A DNA stretch of 64,000 bases, taken from assembly GCA_003024785.1 (NCBI GenBank), contig PUQB01000051.1, forward strand, positions 203,194 through 267,193, read 5' to 3'. The notes beneath the pieces were generated by a model. The model saw nothing but the letters and a program-made list of their open reading frames with translations. It did not search any database and was not told where the DNA came from. This document shows, in pieces, positions 38,755 through 50,632 of this stretch. How positions within the stretch are numbered: the stretch's first letter is position 1; every line of letters starts with the position of its first letter. A program made the translations under genes and the position numbers. Source of the DNA: Selaginella tamariscina (lineage: Eukaryota; Streptophyta; Lycopodiopsida; Selaginellales; Selaginellaceae).

Positions 38755-39070
38755 TATACACTCACACACTTAATCCTTTGCCTTCGAGGATCAGTTTACA
38801 GTTGGTATTCTGCTCGCTGTAGCGTGGCCAACCCAGCATTGGAACACCCCCACTCAAGCTTTCGAGTATGGAGTTCCATCCACAATGTGTCACAAATCCA
38901 CCCCTGAATTGTGTTGTAAACTGCAAGCTGTGCTGCCAAGTCACTACCAGTCCCTTCTCACGGTTCCTCTCCATAAATTCCTTGACGACAACATAATAAA
39001 AACTTAGTACTATTTCAGCAACATTAAACTAGACTCTGTAGAACAATCACATGTAGATGCAACAAGCAGC

Positions 39071-39106
<36 letters not shown>

Positions 39107-39952
39107 GCACGCACGCACGCACGCACCACATATACATATTTTCAAGTTATTTTCCCTACCTGACATGTACTAGGCATGTATGTTTGCCTTAAGTACTTAG
39201 TAATTCAAGAGAGTGTAGGATGTATAGCTCTCTCTCCCTATACACACACACACACACACACATACATACCCATACATGATGTATAGGTGTCTGTGTACAT
39301 ACAACGCATGTGTACGTGCACGCACGTACAGCTATAAACCGTAATAAAACGAGCGAACCTTAAGAATAGTCCTGAGGCAAGTCTGTAACCAAGTTTTGAG
39401 GAACTACGAGCAAGAATAGACAATCACTGGCTTCCAAACCATCTGTGAGCTGTTTGAACTCCTCGAATGTTAATATGGAAGCGCTCCCAAATGCGACATA
39501 GAGTACTGAATTGGTGCGTGTTTGTCAAGAAAACGTAATGCATCTGCATCCTCTGGCCGTAAACTCACCTAATTAACAAAGTTTACACACACACACATAT
39601 AAATATATATATAGAGAGAGAGAGTTTGTAGACTCGTAAGTACCTCATGGTTCTTATGTGGAAACAGAGGTCCTATTGAAACGAACTTGCCAGCAATAGA
39701 TTGATCTACTTGCATCAAAAACTTCTGCCTCCATTTCATAAAATGAATTTACAAGGACCAAGGGCTCGAACTCGAGTCTTTTAGCGTATTCGGCATCCCT
39801 GTAATCCTTTGTATAAAACTCATACCACAGGTATATAGGTAATTCTTCCGCCTTTATCTGCTCCAATCCCGGCAGGTATGTTATAATTTGATCAGCATTT
39901 GTTTCTGCAGCAAAGTATCATCATTACCTACTACCTACATACATATCACGTA

Positions 39953-40017
<65 letters not shown>

Positions 40018-40705
40018 ATCTGTTTACCTTGAACAGGACAATGACCATGATCTTAGTTTACCGACGTTAAACTCGATAGAAGCCCAAGTAGCAGCCCCAG
40101 ACCAGAAGCAAACTGAAGTAAACCCAGCCTTACGTGCCGAGAAAGGCGCAGAAAGATGAACATAATCCGAAACCACACTTAATATCTCCAACCTCGGTGT
40201 TAAGTCGAGTTAACAGCTCTACAAGACGGTCTTCAAGTGCTTCTATACAATCCATGAAAACACGTAGTTCACTCAATGTGCTTGTAGCAATCACTGCTGG
40301 AAGCTTTGCCTCTAATGGTATCGATTCTAGTCGTATTTCTTGCTCAGGTATAGGCTTCCTAAAAGCAATTACATTAGTCGCACGTGCGCTCGTGTGTGTG
40401 TGTGTGTGTGCGTGTGAGAGAGAGAGAGAGAGAAACTGAATAAATCATCATAACACCAAGTAAAAATTCTAGCTCTCACGTTTGTAAACATAACGAGATA
40501 TAAACACCGCAACTCTGATCTAGTGTATATACGTATGGATGAGTGCACACACATGTTTTTATATAGAATATATACATCTGTATATATTATCTCGAGTATG
40601 TATATTTAGTTTTTCTTCAGCAGATAAGATTTAAACTGTACAACCATAATCATTAACTGTGTGTGTTGCTATGTTTAAACATACACAATAGCCTACACAG
40701 TGTGT

Positions 40706-40743
<38 letters not shown>

Positions 40744-40924
40744 GGAGGGAGGGAGCTTACCAGGTTCTTTTCACAACCTCGTGAATGCTGTCAATATTGA
40801 TAATGGTGATAACGAACCCTTGAAGAGCGAGTTTTGTTGCTAAGTAGAGCATTGGTGGTATGTGGCCTTGAGCAGGAAAAGGAACTAGAACAATATGTTT
40901 AGATGTCTTCTTTAAAGATGCCAT
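38474..40924 (-). pseudogene. UDP-glycosyltransferase copy E
   Basis: Six exons: about 40761-40924 (MASLKKTSKHIVLVPFPAQG), 40028-40367, about 39645-39909, 39362-39570, about 38775-38985 and 38474 to about 38672. The PSPG exon lost a base in the first third (TWQHSLQF instead of [10 protein letters not shown]), a few bases before GGF, and otherwise reads [11 protein letters not shown] to SEQ. Exon 3 has one extra T (CTACTTGCATC against CTACTGCATC), turning DAVDQS into another frame. Exon 3 also lacks its last codons (DKNEIQ). It lies tail-to-tail with PP2C copy 3. Confidence 0.85.
39957..40016. repeat. (CT)n-(CA)n compound microsatellite
   Basis: In intron 2 of UGT-E, immediately after the donor in transcription sense. 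Equivalent to 15211-15266, 24075-24160 and 28423-28459. Confidence 0.9.
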
Positions 40925-41208
40925 AGCAAATAATTGAAGAATAATTAGTTAATGGAAGTTCAATGAATCAGACGATCTTATTGAAACCCTTAAGGAGAGA
41001 TAAATGTTTCTATGTAGGAGCATTATCTAGAATTATGAGATGTTTCTATGCACACGTATCTAATCCCATTTGACAGCTATATAAAATTCTGACGTATCCG
41101 TTTGACCCAAAGCTAGAGTTACACGAATTTAGAATCTGGATATAAAGACGTGTCTACACACACCATATATGTATGCGTGTATACGTGTTATGATGTATGT
41201 GTATGTGG

Positions 41209-41300
41209 GGACCTTATTCAAAGATACGGAGAATACACATGGGGCAGCTGGTCATGTGATGATATAATTTTTGTCATTGTTAGGCTCTAGTAAATTTGAA
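41209..41300 (+). pseudogene. PP2C last-exon relic
   Basis: GGGGACCTTATTCAAAGATA, then GGGGCAGCTGGTCATGTGAT, then TTTTTGTCATTGTTAGGCTC and AGTAA: a degenerate exon 5 between UGT-E and type II relic b. Confidence 0.6.
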
Positions 41301-41324
41301 TTGAAGCCTGTGTGTGTGTTGTTC

Positions 41325-42475
41325 ACCTTGTATATTCCTTGAAAAACGTTTTCATACGAAGATCCACCTTCAACAGCAGCTATTTCCGAGTTCCTCTGCA
41401 TTTCGTCTCATCTTTATACCGTGTTCACTCCCCATTAATCCCTTATTGTCTCTTCGATCCCCTCCTTGGTCCCATTCCGTCTCCAAGACACTGCCAGTCC
41501 CTTCTCACGCTTCCTACGTAATGATGGCAATATATGTATGCATGTAATGATGATATATATCATGATGCATATTCTCTCTCTCTCTCTCACACACACACAC
41601 GCGCGCGCGCACATACGCACACTATCTGCTTACCTTGAACAGGACAATGACCATGATCTATCACCAGAAGTCCAAGTAGCAGCCCCTGACCAGACCAGCC
41701 TTACGGCACGCACTTAATATCTTCAGCCTCAGTGTTAAGTCGAGTTAACAGCTCTACAAGACGGTCTTTAAGTGCTTCATAGCCAGGAAAAGACGTAGTT
41801 CACTCAATATGTTTGCATCAAAACCTGCTGGAAGCTTTCACTCGAATGGTATATTGATTCTAAGCGTATATCTTGCTCATGTATAGGCTTCCTAAAACCA
41901 CTTACATTAGTCGTGTGTGTGTGTGTGAGAGAGAGAGAGAGACAAAACAGGACACACTACCACGTATTATACATAAAAAATGTACATCATTCTAGCTTCT
42001 CACATTTGTAATAAAAAAACATACAGCAACTTTGGTCTAGCGCATAAACGTATGCATGTGGTGTACAACATAGCACATAAAAACATGGGTGTACAAATAT
42101 ATAGGTAAACCTCAGATCCTGCATGTATACATATACTCTTTATCTATATATGGATATATATTACATCCATTTGTATTTTTCTACAGCAGAGATGATACAT
42201 CTAAACATCTAATCTTTACAACCATAATTACATTAACTGTGTGTGTCTCTCTCTCATACATACGTGTACGTTTATCTGTGATTCTGTATATATATTATGT
42301 ATGTTTAAACATAGCAAGATCTTACCAGGAGCTTTTCACACTGTCAATATTGATAATGGTGATAAGAAAGCCGAGCTTTCTTGCTAAGTAGAGCATTGGT
42401 GGTATGTGGCCTTGAGTAGGAAAAAAACTAGAACAATATGTTTAGCACAAGGTGTCTCCTTTAAGGATCCCATAA
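41325..42475 (-). pseudogene. UGT type II relic b (PSPG exon deleted)
   Basis: Same internally deleted structure as relic a, so the deletion predates their duplication. Exon 1 (about 42325-42473) keeps an ATG and the LPPMLYLA-like codons with small losses (ACACTGTCAATATTGATAAT region). Exon 2 (about 41633-41900) lost the block coding APFSARKAGF. The 3' block (41325-41520) again joins C-terminal codons to the NREKGL codons. No sugar-donor box. Confidence 0.75.
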
Positions 42476-43010
42476 CAAAAAAATACATAATTAGTAAATT
42501 TTAAGAAAGTTTATGCTTCTTATATACATTTTTATATGAAAGAATAGAAGAAGACGTATCTTATTAAATTTTCAAGGAGAAAGAAAATACTTTGTCAAGG
42601 ACAATTGCCGTTTTAGCAAGATTCTGTATTCTAAAATCTGGACATTACGACGTGTAGACGCCCGCGCGCACACACACAGTCAGATATAATACAAGCGAAG
42701 TACCTTTGACTAAGGAGCTCAGTGATCCCATACCATGATGAGGCATACCTGTATAATTATTAATAAGGACTGTGGAAACAAGGATAACGGAAATACAAAT
42801 AGAACATAATCCATTGCCTACTAGGAACATAATAAGGTATCCGGTCTTTCTATTATATGCTAATTTGCAGAGTTCGAAGGAACGCCTGCTGTGTGTGTTA
42901 TATAGATTGTACACCGTGTTTAACACGTGTATACTATAGATTTACTATTACACTGAATGTACTAAAGATTAACAATGAGTAAATGATTAAAGAACGCTAA
43001 CCTTGTTATG
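42476..43010. other. RAD9 3' spacer
   Basis: Matches 34803-35331. Contains the exon-like block at about 42692-42750 described under findings. Otherwise non-coding. Confidence 0.5.
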
Positions 43011-44957
43011 TCACATCCTCCGGTGTGGAGGTGTAGCTTGAACACAGAAACCATCTTCATCACTCTCCTCTTCGGAATCCGCTGCAATCCAGTTGCTCAT
43101 GTCCTTCCCAAACAGCTGTCTTGCACTACATTCTGAAACATGATTAAAGATTATTTATACATATGCGCTATACATGAAATTCATAATAGAATACTTATTC
43201 ATCTGGTATATTCATCTTATATTCATGAAATGTGTGTATGTGCGTGCATTGTACATAGGTATATATAACACGCACGTACCCTGTGAAGCATGTCTATATC
43301 ATTGTCATCCTCGGGAGGTATAGCTACATTCTCCGGTTGCACTGGTTGCTTCTCCTGTGCAGCATTCCGTTGTCTGAAGAACAATGTCAAAGAAAAATAG
43401 CAGCAGACACAGAGAGAGAGAGGGGAATGATAATACACTTATTGGTTATATGTATGTGTAACATTGTAAAACGTAAAGGATACTGTTCATGTCGGTGCAA
43501 TGGAAGCTCCTCAGTGGCATCACCACTATCTGGGAAATTAGTTTCACGCTGCCGTGAGGCACTCTGTTTCCGGGACCTGCTTGTTCGGAGGTGCCTGTAG
43601 TAGAACGATCATCTTAATAGAAATGATATAACCAAGGGGTTTTGACACAAAGACATAGATATAGACAACTTGCAAGGGTACGTGTACACATGCTTGCAGC
43701 TATGTATGCACGTACAGCACCTGAAAGCTCGGACCATATTACAGTGTGGTCAGATCGAGGAGGATTCTCTCTAGGAGGATTGACAGCGGCAGCTTGTGGA
43801 GTTCTGTTCTGCGTAGGAGGTCTAGAAGCATTAATAGGCTGTTGTTGAGCTTCATCAGTAGCACCAAGTTGTGAATTTAGCATTGTCGCAAGCACCAATG
43901 TTGCATCACAATCTGCATTTCCTGCATCGTCTATGCTGAATCTTGGTGCCAAAAGAATTGGACTGCAAACACAGTGTTAGAATGGATGCATACACAGTTC
44001 AATATATACCAGTACATATACTAGAAAAGCACGCACGCACGCGTGCACACACCCACACACACCTGCCGGCTTTCTCAAAGTAAAGCTGTACATCGGCCTC
44101 TGCTCCCTCACAAAAATTCATGAAAGCCTGAAAATAGGAAAGTAACGGAATGTTCTTTCAGTAGTACATGATATACATACACAGGCATCGTTACCTTTAG
44201 CTCTTTCATGCTAAATGTAACGTCTACAGGATCACCAACATGATTATAATCACGCAGTTCTTCAGCAGGATCGATCCATAGCTGTGTATGAAGTGCACCA
44301 TCACTAGTTTCTGCACGATACATTAAGCACTTGAAACTATAAAAGCATAAAGATATTAATATCTATCTCTTAATACTATATATAAGTGTATATATATCAC
44401 GAATTGTGTACATATAAATATGTATAGCAACATGCATATAGTGCAACATACACCTTTAGCAGGATCAATGTAACTTCGAAGTTCAACTGCTTTCCCTTCC
44501 GAATCATTTCGTACAGGCTCGGTTGCAATCAGTGTGATCTCCAAGAGGTTAGACTGGAAATTTGATAAAAGCCTGCTGAGATCACGAGGCCTTGATATCA
44601 AGTAGCTTGAAAAACTGCTCCTTTCAATTGCCACATGTTGCATCTCTATGTCGTTGTTACAAGTTATCCAATACGTCTTCCTTAGACCTGGAAAACGTTC
44701 CATTGATGCGTGTATGTGCATAGATACAACATATGTACTCACCATTGAGGCATCCGATCGTCCATTTGAGTTTCGTAGCATTGCTATCTGGAAGCGTGAT
44801 CGACAGCCGGTCCATGTTGCTAGGTTGAGTTCGCAATACGGTGCACACAGCCTTGTTTTATATCACATCATTAGTATGTCAACGAGCTACAGAAAATGCA
44901 TATGTACTCATGTATGTGCAAACAAAAGAATAACATATTTAAAGCATACCTATGTAT

Positions 44958-45002
<45 letters not shown>

Positions 45003-45440
45003 GTTATCTATATGTATCTAAAACCATCAAACACACACCACACATGCTACCTTGAGAAGTACACTGCATTGTGCAGACTGTGAAGATAATAGATATCTGT
45101 CAAAGAAGTGGCGCCTGAATGTGATGGCTAGGAAAGCAGAACGTGCCGAATTGAGCGATCTCAGTGTCATCTGCAAATAAACAAATATGTCTGTATGTTT
45201 TTATATGCACCTGCATACATATATATATACACACACACACACAATATATATATATATATATATATATATTTGATATGTATGTGTAAACAGTGATAAAATG
45301 AGATTTTTAATACAAATTCCACATATATATGTCGATATTATGTACATTAAACATCATACCTTGTCAGGAAGCGCCTCAATTAGAAGATCCGCTCCAATGC
45401 GCGAGAGGCAGGTGACAGCCCTATGCAGCCTTGATGCCAT
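43011..45440 (-). CDS. RAD9: RAD9 checkpoint clamp protein
   Basis: Subunit of the nuclear 9-1-1 clamp (RAD9-HUS1-RAD1), which is loaded at damaged DNA and activates ATR signalling. Ten exons on the reverse strand: 45360-45440 (MASRLHRAVTCLSRIGADLL), 45051-45170, 44743-44851, 44454-44687, 44195-44310 (HTQLWIDPAEELRDYNHVGD), 44063-44127 (FMNFCEGAEADVQLYF), 43721-43962 (ILLAPRFSIDDAG, DATLVLATML), 43484-43612, 43280-43373 and 43011-43132. Phases join in frame through exon 7. Exon 8 (CCC read as CC) and the exon 9 donor each appear to lack one base compared with copy 1. The C-terminal tail is acidic (SEEESDEDG) and ends VQATPPHRRM, like the VQSTPP tail of plant RAD9. About 440 residues, normal length. 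It shares a 152-bp 5' spacer with the PGM-like gene. Probably the live copy. Confidence 0.88.
44962..45001. repeat. (GT)n microsatellite
   Basis: In RAD9 intron 2; the matching tract in copy 1 lies inverted at 36808. Confidence 0.9.
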
Positions 45441-45592
45441 TGCTGCTTAGCGTGCACTCCATCTGGTTATACCCTAAACCCTCAGAAACCCTAAAACAGG
45501 AGGTTAAATAAGAGCCCTAAAACAGGGGAAGCCCTAAATCAGGGGATATTTTTTAATTTGGAAATTTGAAAATTTAAAAATTATCTGTGCAA
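45441..45592. promoter_or_regulatory. Bidirectional promoter of RAD9 and PGM-like gene, with telo-boxes
   Basis: 152 bp separate the two start codons. Telo-box-like motifs cluster here: ACCCTAAACCCT (45471-45482), AAACCCTAAAAC (45486-45497), GCCCTAAAACAG and GCCCTAAATCAG. Such AAACCCTA motifs are common in plant promoters of replication, cell-cycle and ribosome genes. Motifs are seen; shared regulation is inferred. Confidence 0.6.
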
Positions 45593-46257
45593 ATGCAAGG
45601 GCTTGTACAGGCACAGAGATCTTGGTGGAGCTTCAATTTCAATGTATGCAACAGCCAAGTTAGAAATAAATCGAAATCCCGCTGTGTTATTCAAGCTTCT
45701 TCATCTTCGGATCCATCTGTGTCCACTTCTTCCTCAAGTAAGAAATTAATGAAAATTTGAGTTAAAATTCCTATGTTGGTACTTCAATTTTACCATATTT
45801 TAAACTTATCATGTTGGTTTCAAATTTAACATTTATATAAATGAATGTGTTAAGTTTGTGTAAACTTATGATTTATATTTTAGTTAATGCAGGTAATAAT
45901 TATGGTTTGCGGAGTTTAAATTCATATGAAACAAAGACACTGGAATGGGCAACAGGCGGAGCTCTGGATTTTAGAGGTGCAGCAGAGCCACTTGTCACCG
46001 TCCCCTTGGCTGTTGGTAAGAGAATATACATGGTTAGACATGGATTAAGCTCGTGGAATGAAGAAAACAGAATTCAGGTAATTATATATTTATTAACATA
46101 TTTTAATTATTTTAAAATAAATTATTATATTTTCCAGGGCAGCTCGGATTTGTCAGTGCTTACTGAACAAGGAGTTATCCAAGCTGAAATGTGTAGACAT
46201 GCTCTCTCAAAGATTAAATTTGAACGGTGTTATGCAAGTCCTATATCTCGTGCGAAG

Positions 46258-46301
<44 letters not shown>

Positions 46302-46646
46302 GACGAGTAATATATGAAGTTGGTGTACACAGTCAAGTGCAGAAGTTATATGGTCTGGTAGAGAGGAGCCTCTTATTTACCTTGATAATCTAAGAGAGGC
46401 TAACCTCTTGTTTCTAGAGGGAATGAAAAATGGTAAACTCTATGGTTTAGTAATTTATTATATTATATTAATTATAGGTTATTTAATTATATTTTACTTA
46501 GAGGATGCAAGGAAGCAGTTTCCAGAGCTGTTTAAGGCATGGAGGGAAGACCCGGCCAACTTCAATGTGAATGGAGTTTACCCCGTTGTTAATATTTGGA
46601 GCAGAGCAAAGAAAACTTGGAATGATATCCTCAGTGGACCAGTATA

Positions 46647-46684
<38 letters not shown>

Positions 46685-46970
46685 GTATGTATGTATTACT
46701 GCAGGGAGAGACTGTACTGGTTGTAACACATAAGACCATTCTTCGAGCGTTGATATGCACAGCATTGGGACTACCACCTCAAAGGTAAATAAAATTTATT
46801 TAATTAATTAATTAATTAATCTATATTTATTTAATTTCAGATTACGGTGTATTGACATTAACAACAGCAGCATTACGAGATTTACCGTGAACGAGGAAGG
46901 GGAGCCAATGCTAGACTCGTTGAACTTGACTGCTCACCTGCATGCTAAAGATGTATTTTATTTAAATTAA
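45593..46970 (+). CDS. Phosphoglycerate-mutase-like (RHG) phosphatase, probably plastid-targeted
   Basis: Histidine phosphatase superfamily protein resembling the plant chloroplast PGM-like protein group (Arabidopsis At1g58280 type, recognised from memory). Seven exons: 45593-45737, 45893-46077 (acceptor could also be 9 bases upstream), 46138-46257, 46333-46432, 46502-46641, 46705-46784 and 46841-46970. All phases join without a frameshift. The first 50 residues are rich in Ser, Arg and Asn with few acids (VRNKSKSRCVIQASSSS), like a transit peptide. Catalytic motifs: YMVRHGLSSWNEENRIQGSS, SPISRAK, EDPANFNVNGVYP and VLVVTHKTILRALI. About 300 residues. Substrate unknown; the RHG and second His are intact. 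Intron 3 starts with (GT)n-(GA)n directly at the donor. The only clearly uninterrupted multi-exon gene in the window. Confidence 0.9.
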
Positions 46971-47149
46971 AACAAATATTAATTTTTTAATTATTTTGTA
47001 TTAATGTAATCTCTTAAAATTTTAAAACTAAATACATTTTAAATTATTATCAAATATTTATAAATATATACAGAACAGATAGCAAGATAGATATATTAAG
47101 TTTTTGAAACTCATTTAAATTTCATAAAAAAGACCGTTAATTTAGGTCT

Positions 47150-48130
47150 AGCTCTTGGCTTTCCCGTTGTGCGCACATTCAATCTTCTGAGCGAGGAGTC
47201 TGTCAATCTTCTGTGAGGCGATTAGATTCTCGGAGATATGGTAAGTTTCAAGCTGGATTTGTATAGATTTTTATTTCTAAGCAACGAATTTCTGCCCCAA
47301 ATCCGTGCATGCTTCTTCAGAGTGCTAATCGCCGGGAAGATCGATCTACCCAAGAACAAGGAAATTTACAAGAACATGGTTCATGATACCCATACACTTG
47401 TATATTGTCATACATACACAGGTATGTGAGTGTGTGTGTGTGTTACAGAAACGAATGAGGAATTATATCATATGGTTATCTTAAAGTGCTATATATATAT
47501 TATGTATTCCTCCAGCATATAGTGTGTGTGTGTGTGTGTATACATACATATAACAGATAAGTACTATACAGAAAAGCTTTATGTTTGATATGTATGCACT
47601 CGTCTCAGAGAACAGTTGTGTGTGTGTGTGTGTGCCTTGTAAGAGATACTGTTAGTCCGCTGTATACTGTTATGTAATTTTTGTACTCTTTGTATTGTAG
47701 AAACCAAGTCAAGTAGTGTTGTACTGGAACATGTGTATCCTATATAGAATATATACACGCTCATACAACTACATTTGAAATGCAAGCTTGACAAATTCTT
47801 ATATAAATTATGCATGTACCCATTATACATGTATACATGTAGAATCTGTAATAATCTGTAATGAGAGGAGCATATGTAGTTCTATGTGCATAATAATTAA
47901 TACATATGCTCTCGTTATTACATAATTATGACTCTGTAATACACATAGAACTACATATGCTCCTCTCATTCTCTCTCTCTCTCTCGCACACACACACACA
48001 CACTATTGATGAGATTATATACAGACAGAAAAAAGAAAGCAGGAAGAAGCTCTTTCAGACTTGAGCAACGTGCTTGACCAGCTCAAAGCAATGTCAGTAG
48101 ACATGGGCCAAGAACTTCATAAGTAAACAT
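47150..48130 (+). pseudogene. SNAP33-like relic 1 (plus strand)
   Basis: Mirror copy of the gene at 54241-56034. 47150-47235 matches its 5' region (GCGCACATTCAATCTTCTGA, GAGGCGATTAGATTC); 47310-47390 holds degenerate exon A codons (SAN, PKNKEIYKNMVHD region); 47640-47780 matches intron sequence; 48030-48123 holds exon E codons (RKKLFQT / SNVLDQLKAMSVDMGQELH). The Qb helix exon, linker exons and last exon are missing. Confidence 0.75.
47860..47970. repeat. 29-bp perfect inverted repeat (foldback)
   Basis: Arms 47860-47888 and 47942-47970 are exact reverse complements with a 53-nt loop. It lies in the SNAP relic 1 intron. The equivalent place in the SNAP gene (about 54540-54600) has only a degenerate related sequence. 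Could be a small MITE or a hairpin RNA source; no clear target-site duplication was seen. Confidence 0.75.
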
Positions 48131-48513
48131 TTCAGTTCTAACACGTGTACACACGCACGGGCATGTACTGACTAATAATATAATCTGGGTTAATATAATC
48201 TGGGTTGATTAACCATCTTTACACAAATATATAAAAAGAAAATAACAAAAGAAAAAAGACAGCTTATTAAAGTGTATATTTAATGTGTGAGCACAGAGAC
48301 AGTTATACATGTAGGGATCAATATATACCATAATACATGACTTACTAGTGTAATATTTTGCTTTATATATAAAAGGATATTCACACAATAATATTCAAAA
48401 TGTTTACCCATATTTGTAGGGTTTCTCCGCTACCATCTATGCCAAAAGGAAAGGAATACGCAACCTGCAGAAACAACATTACATGTCTAAAATAGCAAAA
48501 CTCAAAAACTTAC

Positions 48514-49277
48514 TTAATATGTCTTAGTTGTCACCGTGATGTCCTCCGGTTTGGTCTCAGGAACAAACGGGTAATGGGTTCTCCATTACCCTGCCGGAGC
48601 TGGAAGAACCCTGACCCGGTTCCCATGTCGAGACCACCGTGAGCGATATCGAGAGTTTTCTTCTCCCACCTCTCTAGAACCTAAATATAACAAATCTAAT
48701 TATTAAATAAACATATATCTAATGTATATATACATTTACCTGCACAAGACGTTCAAACTTGTCAGTTACCACTTTAACATCGTCGTGTGCCCTTCCAAAT
48801 GCCCTATTCATGCAGTAGCATGCAGTTGCCCCGACTGCGACTGCGGCGGCCGCTACATGAACGCCTTCGATCTAGAAGAAACAGTTAATCATTGTGTGGT
48901 TATGTGTGTATGTGTTCTTTTATGCAGAATTGATAGTGAACAAACCTACTCTTCTATGCCACTTACGATGGCCAGAAACGTCTTGTGTGTACTGTGATGA
49001 CTTGCAATCGGAAGTTACATGTATATATTGGGGAACAAAAAAAAGTGTCTGTTTTACTGTAAAATCAAGAAGAAAAATGAAAAAAATAGTGCATCCTATT
49101 TTTACAAACACAAAATAGATTAATAAATGCTGAAAATCAAGAAAAAAAAAGCTTTTTTTACTGAAAAATATGTAATTATGAAGAAAATCAGAAAATTACC
49201 TTCAAGAACCCGCCGCCGTTGCGGCCGCCTCCGCCTGATGGCGGCACGCTTCCATGCGGTAGTCCGCCGCTCGCCAT
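48514..49277 (-). CDS. Unrecognised small membrane-segment protein, copy S1
   Basis: Three exons: 49200-49277 (26 codons, MASGGLPHGSVPPSGGGG..., Gly-rich), 48740-48871 (44 codons) and 48514-48680. The second exon encodes a hydrophobic Ala/Val segment (VHVAAAAVAVGATACYCMN) followed by a charged stretch ending DKFERLVQ; the third reads VLERWEKKTLDIAHGG, FQLRQGNGEPITR. About 126 residues. The third exon appears to lack one G in a GG pair (CGTTTGTTCCT against CGAATGGTTCC in S2), which shifts the last 20 codons. I do not recognise the family. The layout (Gly-rich N-terminus, one membrane helix, short soluble tail) would suit a small organelle or ER anchored protein. The 5' leader carries two telo-boxes (49293-49323). 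It is the only copy with an ATG in exon 1. Confidence 0.65.
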
Positions 49278-49559
49278 TGCTGCTGCTCAAAAAAACCCTA
49301 GCCCTATCGCTGAAAACCCTAGCCTAAGCACCCTAATATTTCTGATATATTGCCGCCAAATGTAGTTTGAATACGTTGAGACAGAGTTACTGTGCAAACA
49401 TTGAAGATTTAAACTTTGTTAAAGAGGGGCTTAACTCAGATGTTGTGGTGTGTAACGCACTCATATGTGACTGTGTTTGATGAGGTCAGTTAACAGAGCG
49501 TACGCACGATATAGACATCGGCTATAAAATGTATATATACAACGTGTTTCTATATCTGC

Positions 49560-50020
49560 TCTTTGCAAGATAAACTTTGATGGAAGCTCCTTTACAATGT
49601 GAACATAGCCCTTCATTGTCTCAATGAAATATACAATAATATACTGATGCGTATACATGTATAATATACTCAAACCTTGACTCGTTCCAATATGCTGTTC
49701 CTTCAAACCGAGGAAGTAACAATGTGGCATTTAGAAGCACAAAGCTATATCCAGAGACGAACATGAGAGAGAACTTACATTTATTTGCATTTGGTTGAGG
49801 CTGCCCCACGATTATGTATCCATTGGTTTCTTATGGGGAGCTACATATATCTTATAGAAAATGTAGGTACTAAGTCTGTGCGTACATAAACAACATATGC
49901 ATATACATACATATGTATATGTATGTCTTACCATGCTGGTTGTTCCACCACACACATTGTTGATAGTGGTGCTTTAGTTTGGATCCAAGATGTGTCAGTC
50001 GTACATAGTACATTCTCAGA
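49560..50020 (-). pseudogene. Plant O-fucosyltransferase gene fragment 1
   Basis: Pieces of a plant GDP-fucose O-fucosyltransferase-like gene (Golgi enzymes with the NGYLIV..GGLNQ motif). In reverse order: about 49928-50020 (SGSKLKHHYQQ-like, degenerate), 49785-49850 (ETNGYIIVG, PQPNANK in place of GGLNQMQ), 49685-49765 (LLNATLLLPRFEG, AYWNES) and 49562-49640 (FIETMKGYVHIVKELPS). The catalytic downstream half is absent. It lies between S1 and S2. Confidence 0.65.
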
Positions 50021-50029
50021 ATATTCCAG

Positions 50030-50520
50030 ATGCACGCACCCAAGAACAAGTGTGTGTTTAATTGTATTGTAATTGAAGAATTATATCATATATTTTCTGC
50101 TATATACAACACGTCAATAAATATTGAAGGATTATCATGTATTCCTACAACATATATAGTGTGTGTATGCAACAGATAAGTACTATACAGAAAGCTTAGA
50201 TTCATCCTTTTGTCTCAGAGATGTGTGTGTGTGTGTGTGTTGTAAGAGGTACTATTATTATAAACAGTCGACAGGATTTGCGACACTGTAACAATGCCCT
50301 ACGCGCGTGCTACCTCATGGTAAGCTATACACATATGTGTGTGCGTGTATTTTAGCCAATTGAATACGTTATGTTCCTCACCATTTAAGGGACTTAACAA
50401 TGACAATAGACGTTCAAGCATTTCCTCCGAGCCTGAGTAGCAAACTTCACAGTTCCAGTCTCATCACACATATAGAGGTGTGGGTGTGAAAGCGTGCGTG
50501 TGTATGTGTGTGATGATGTC
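50030..50520 (+). pseudogene. SNAP33-like relic 2 (plus strand)
   Basis: 50035-50060 holds an exon A scrap (CACCCAAGAACAAG); 50100-50300 matches SNAP intron sequence (ATAGTACTTATCTG and GTCGACAGGATTTGCG regions, reverse complement of about 55560-55670); 50385-50470 matches exon D codons (SPLKGLNNDN region, QTSQFQSH), with a stop. No SNARE helix. Confidence 0.6.
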
Positions 50521-50632
50521 CCAGTGGATGGACAAATGAAGAAGTACACATGCTCGTAAGTCATATACATAAAGACGTACACATAAACAACATTACATGT
50601 GATCTATTTCTAAAATAATAAAATTTGAAAAC

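Noticed and set aside
43614-43952. 112-codon ORF as a separate gene
   Set aside because: It is RAD9 exon 7 read through its donor into the intron.
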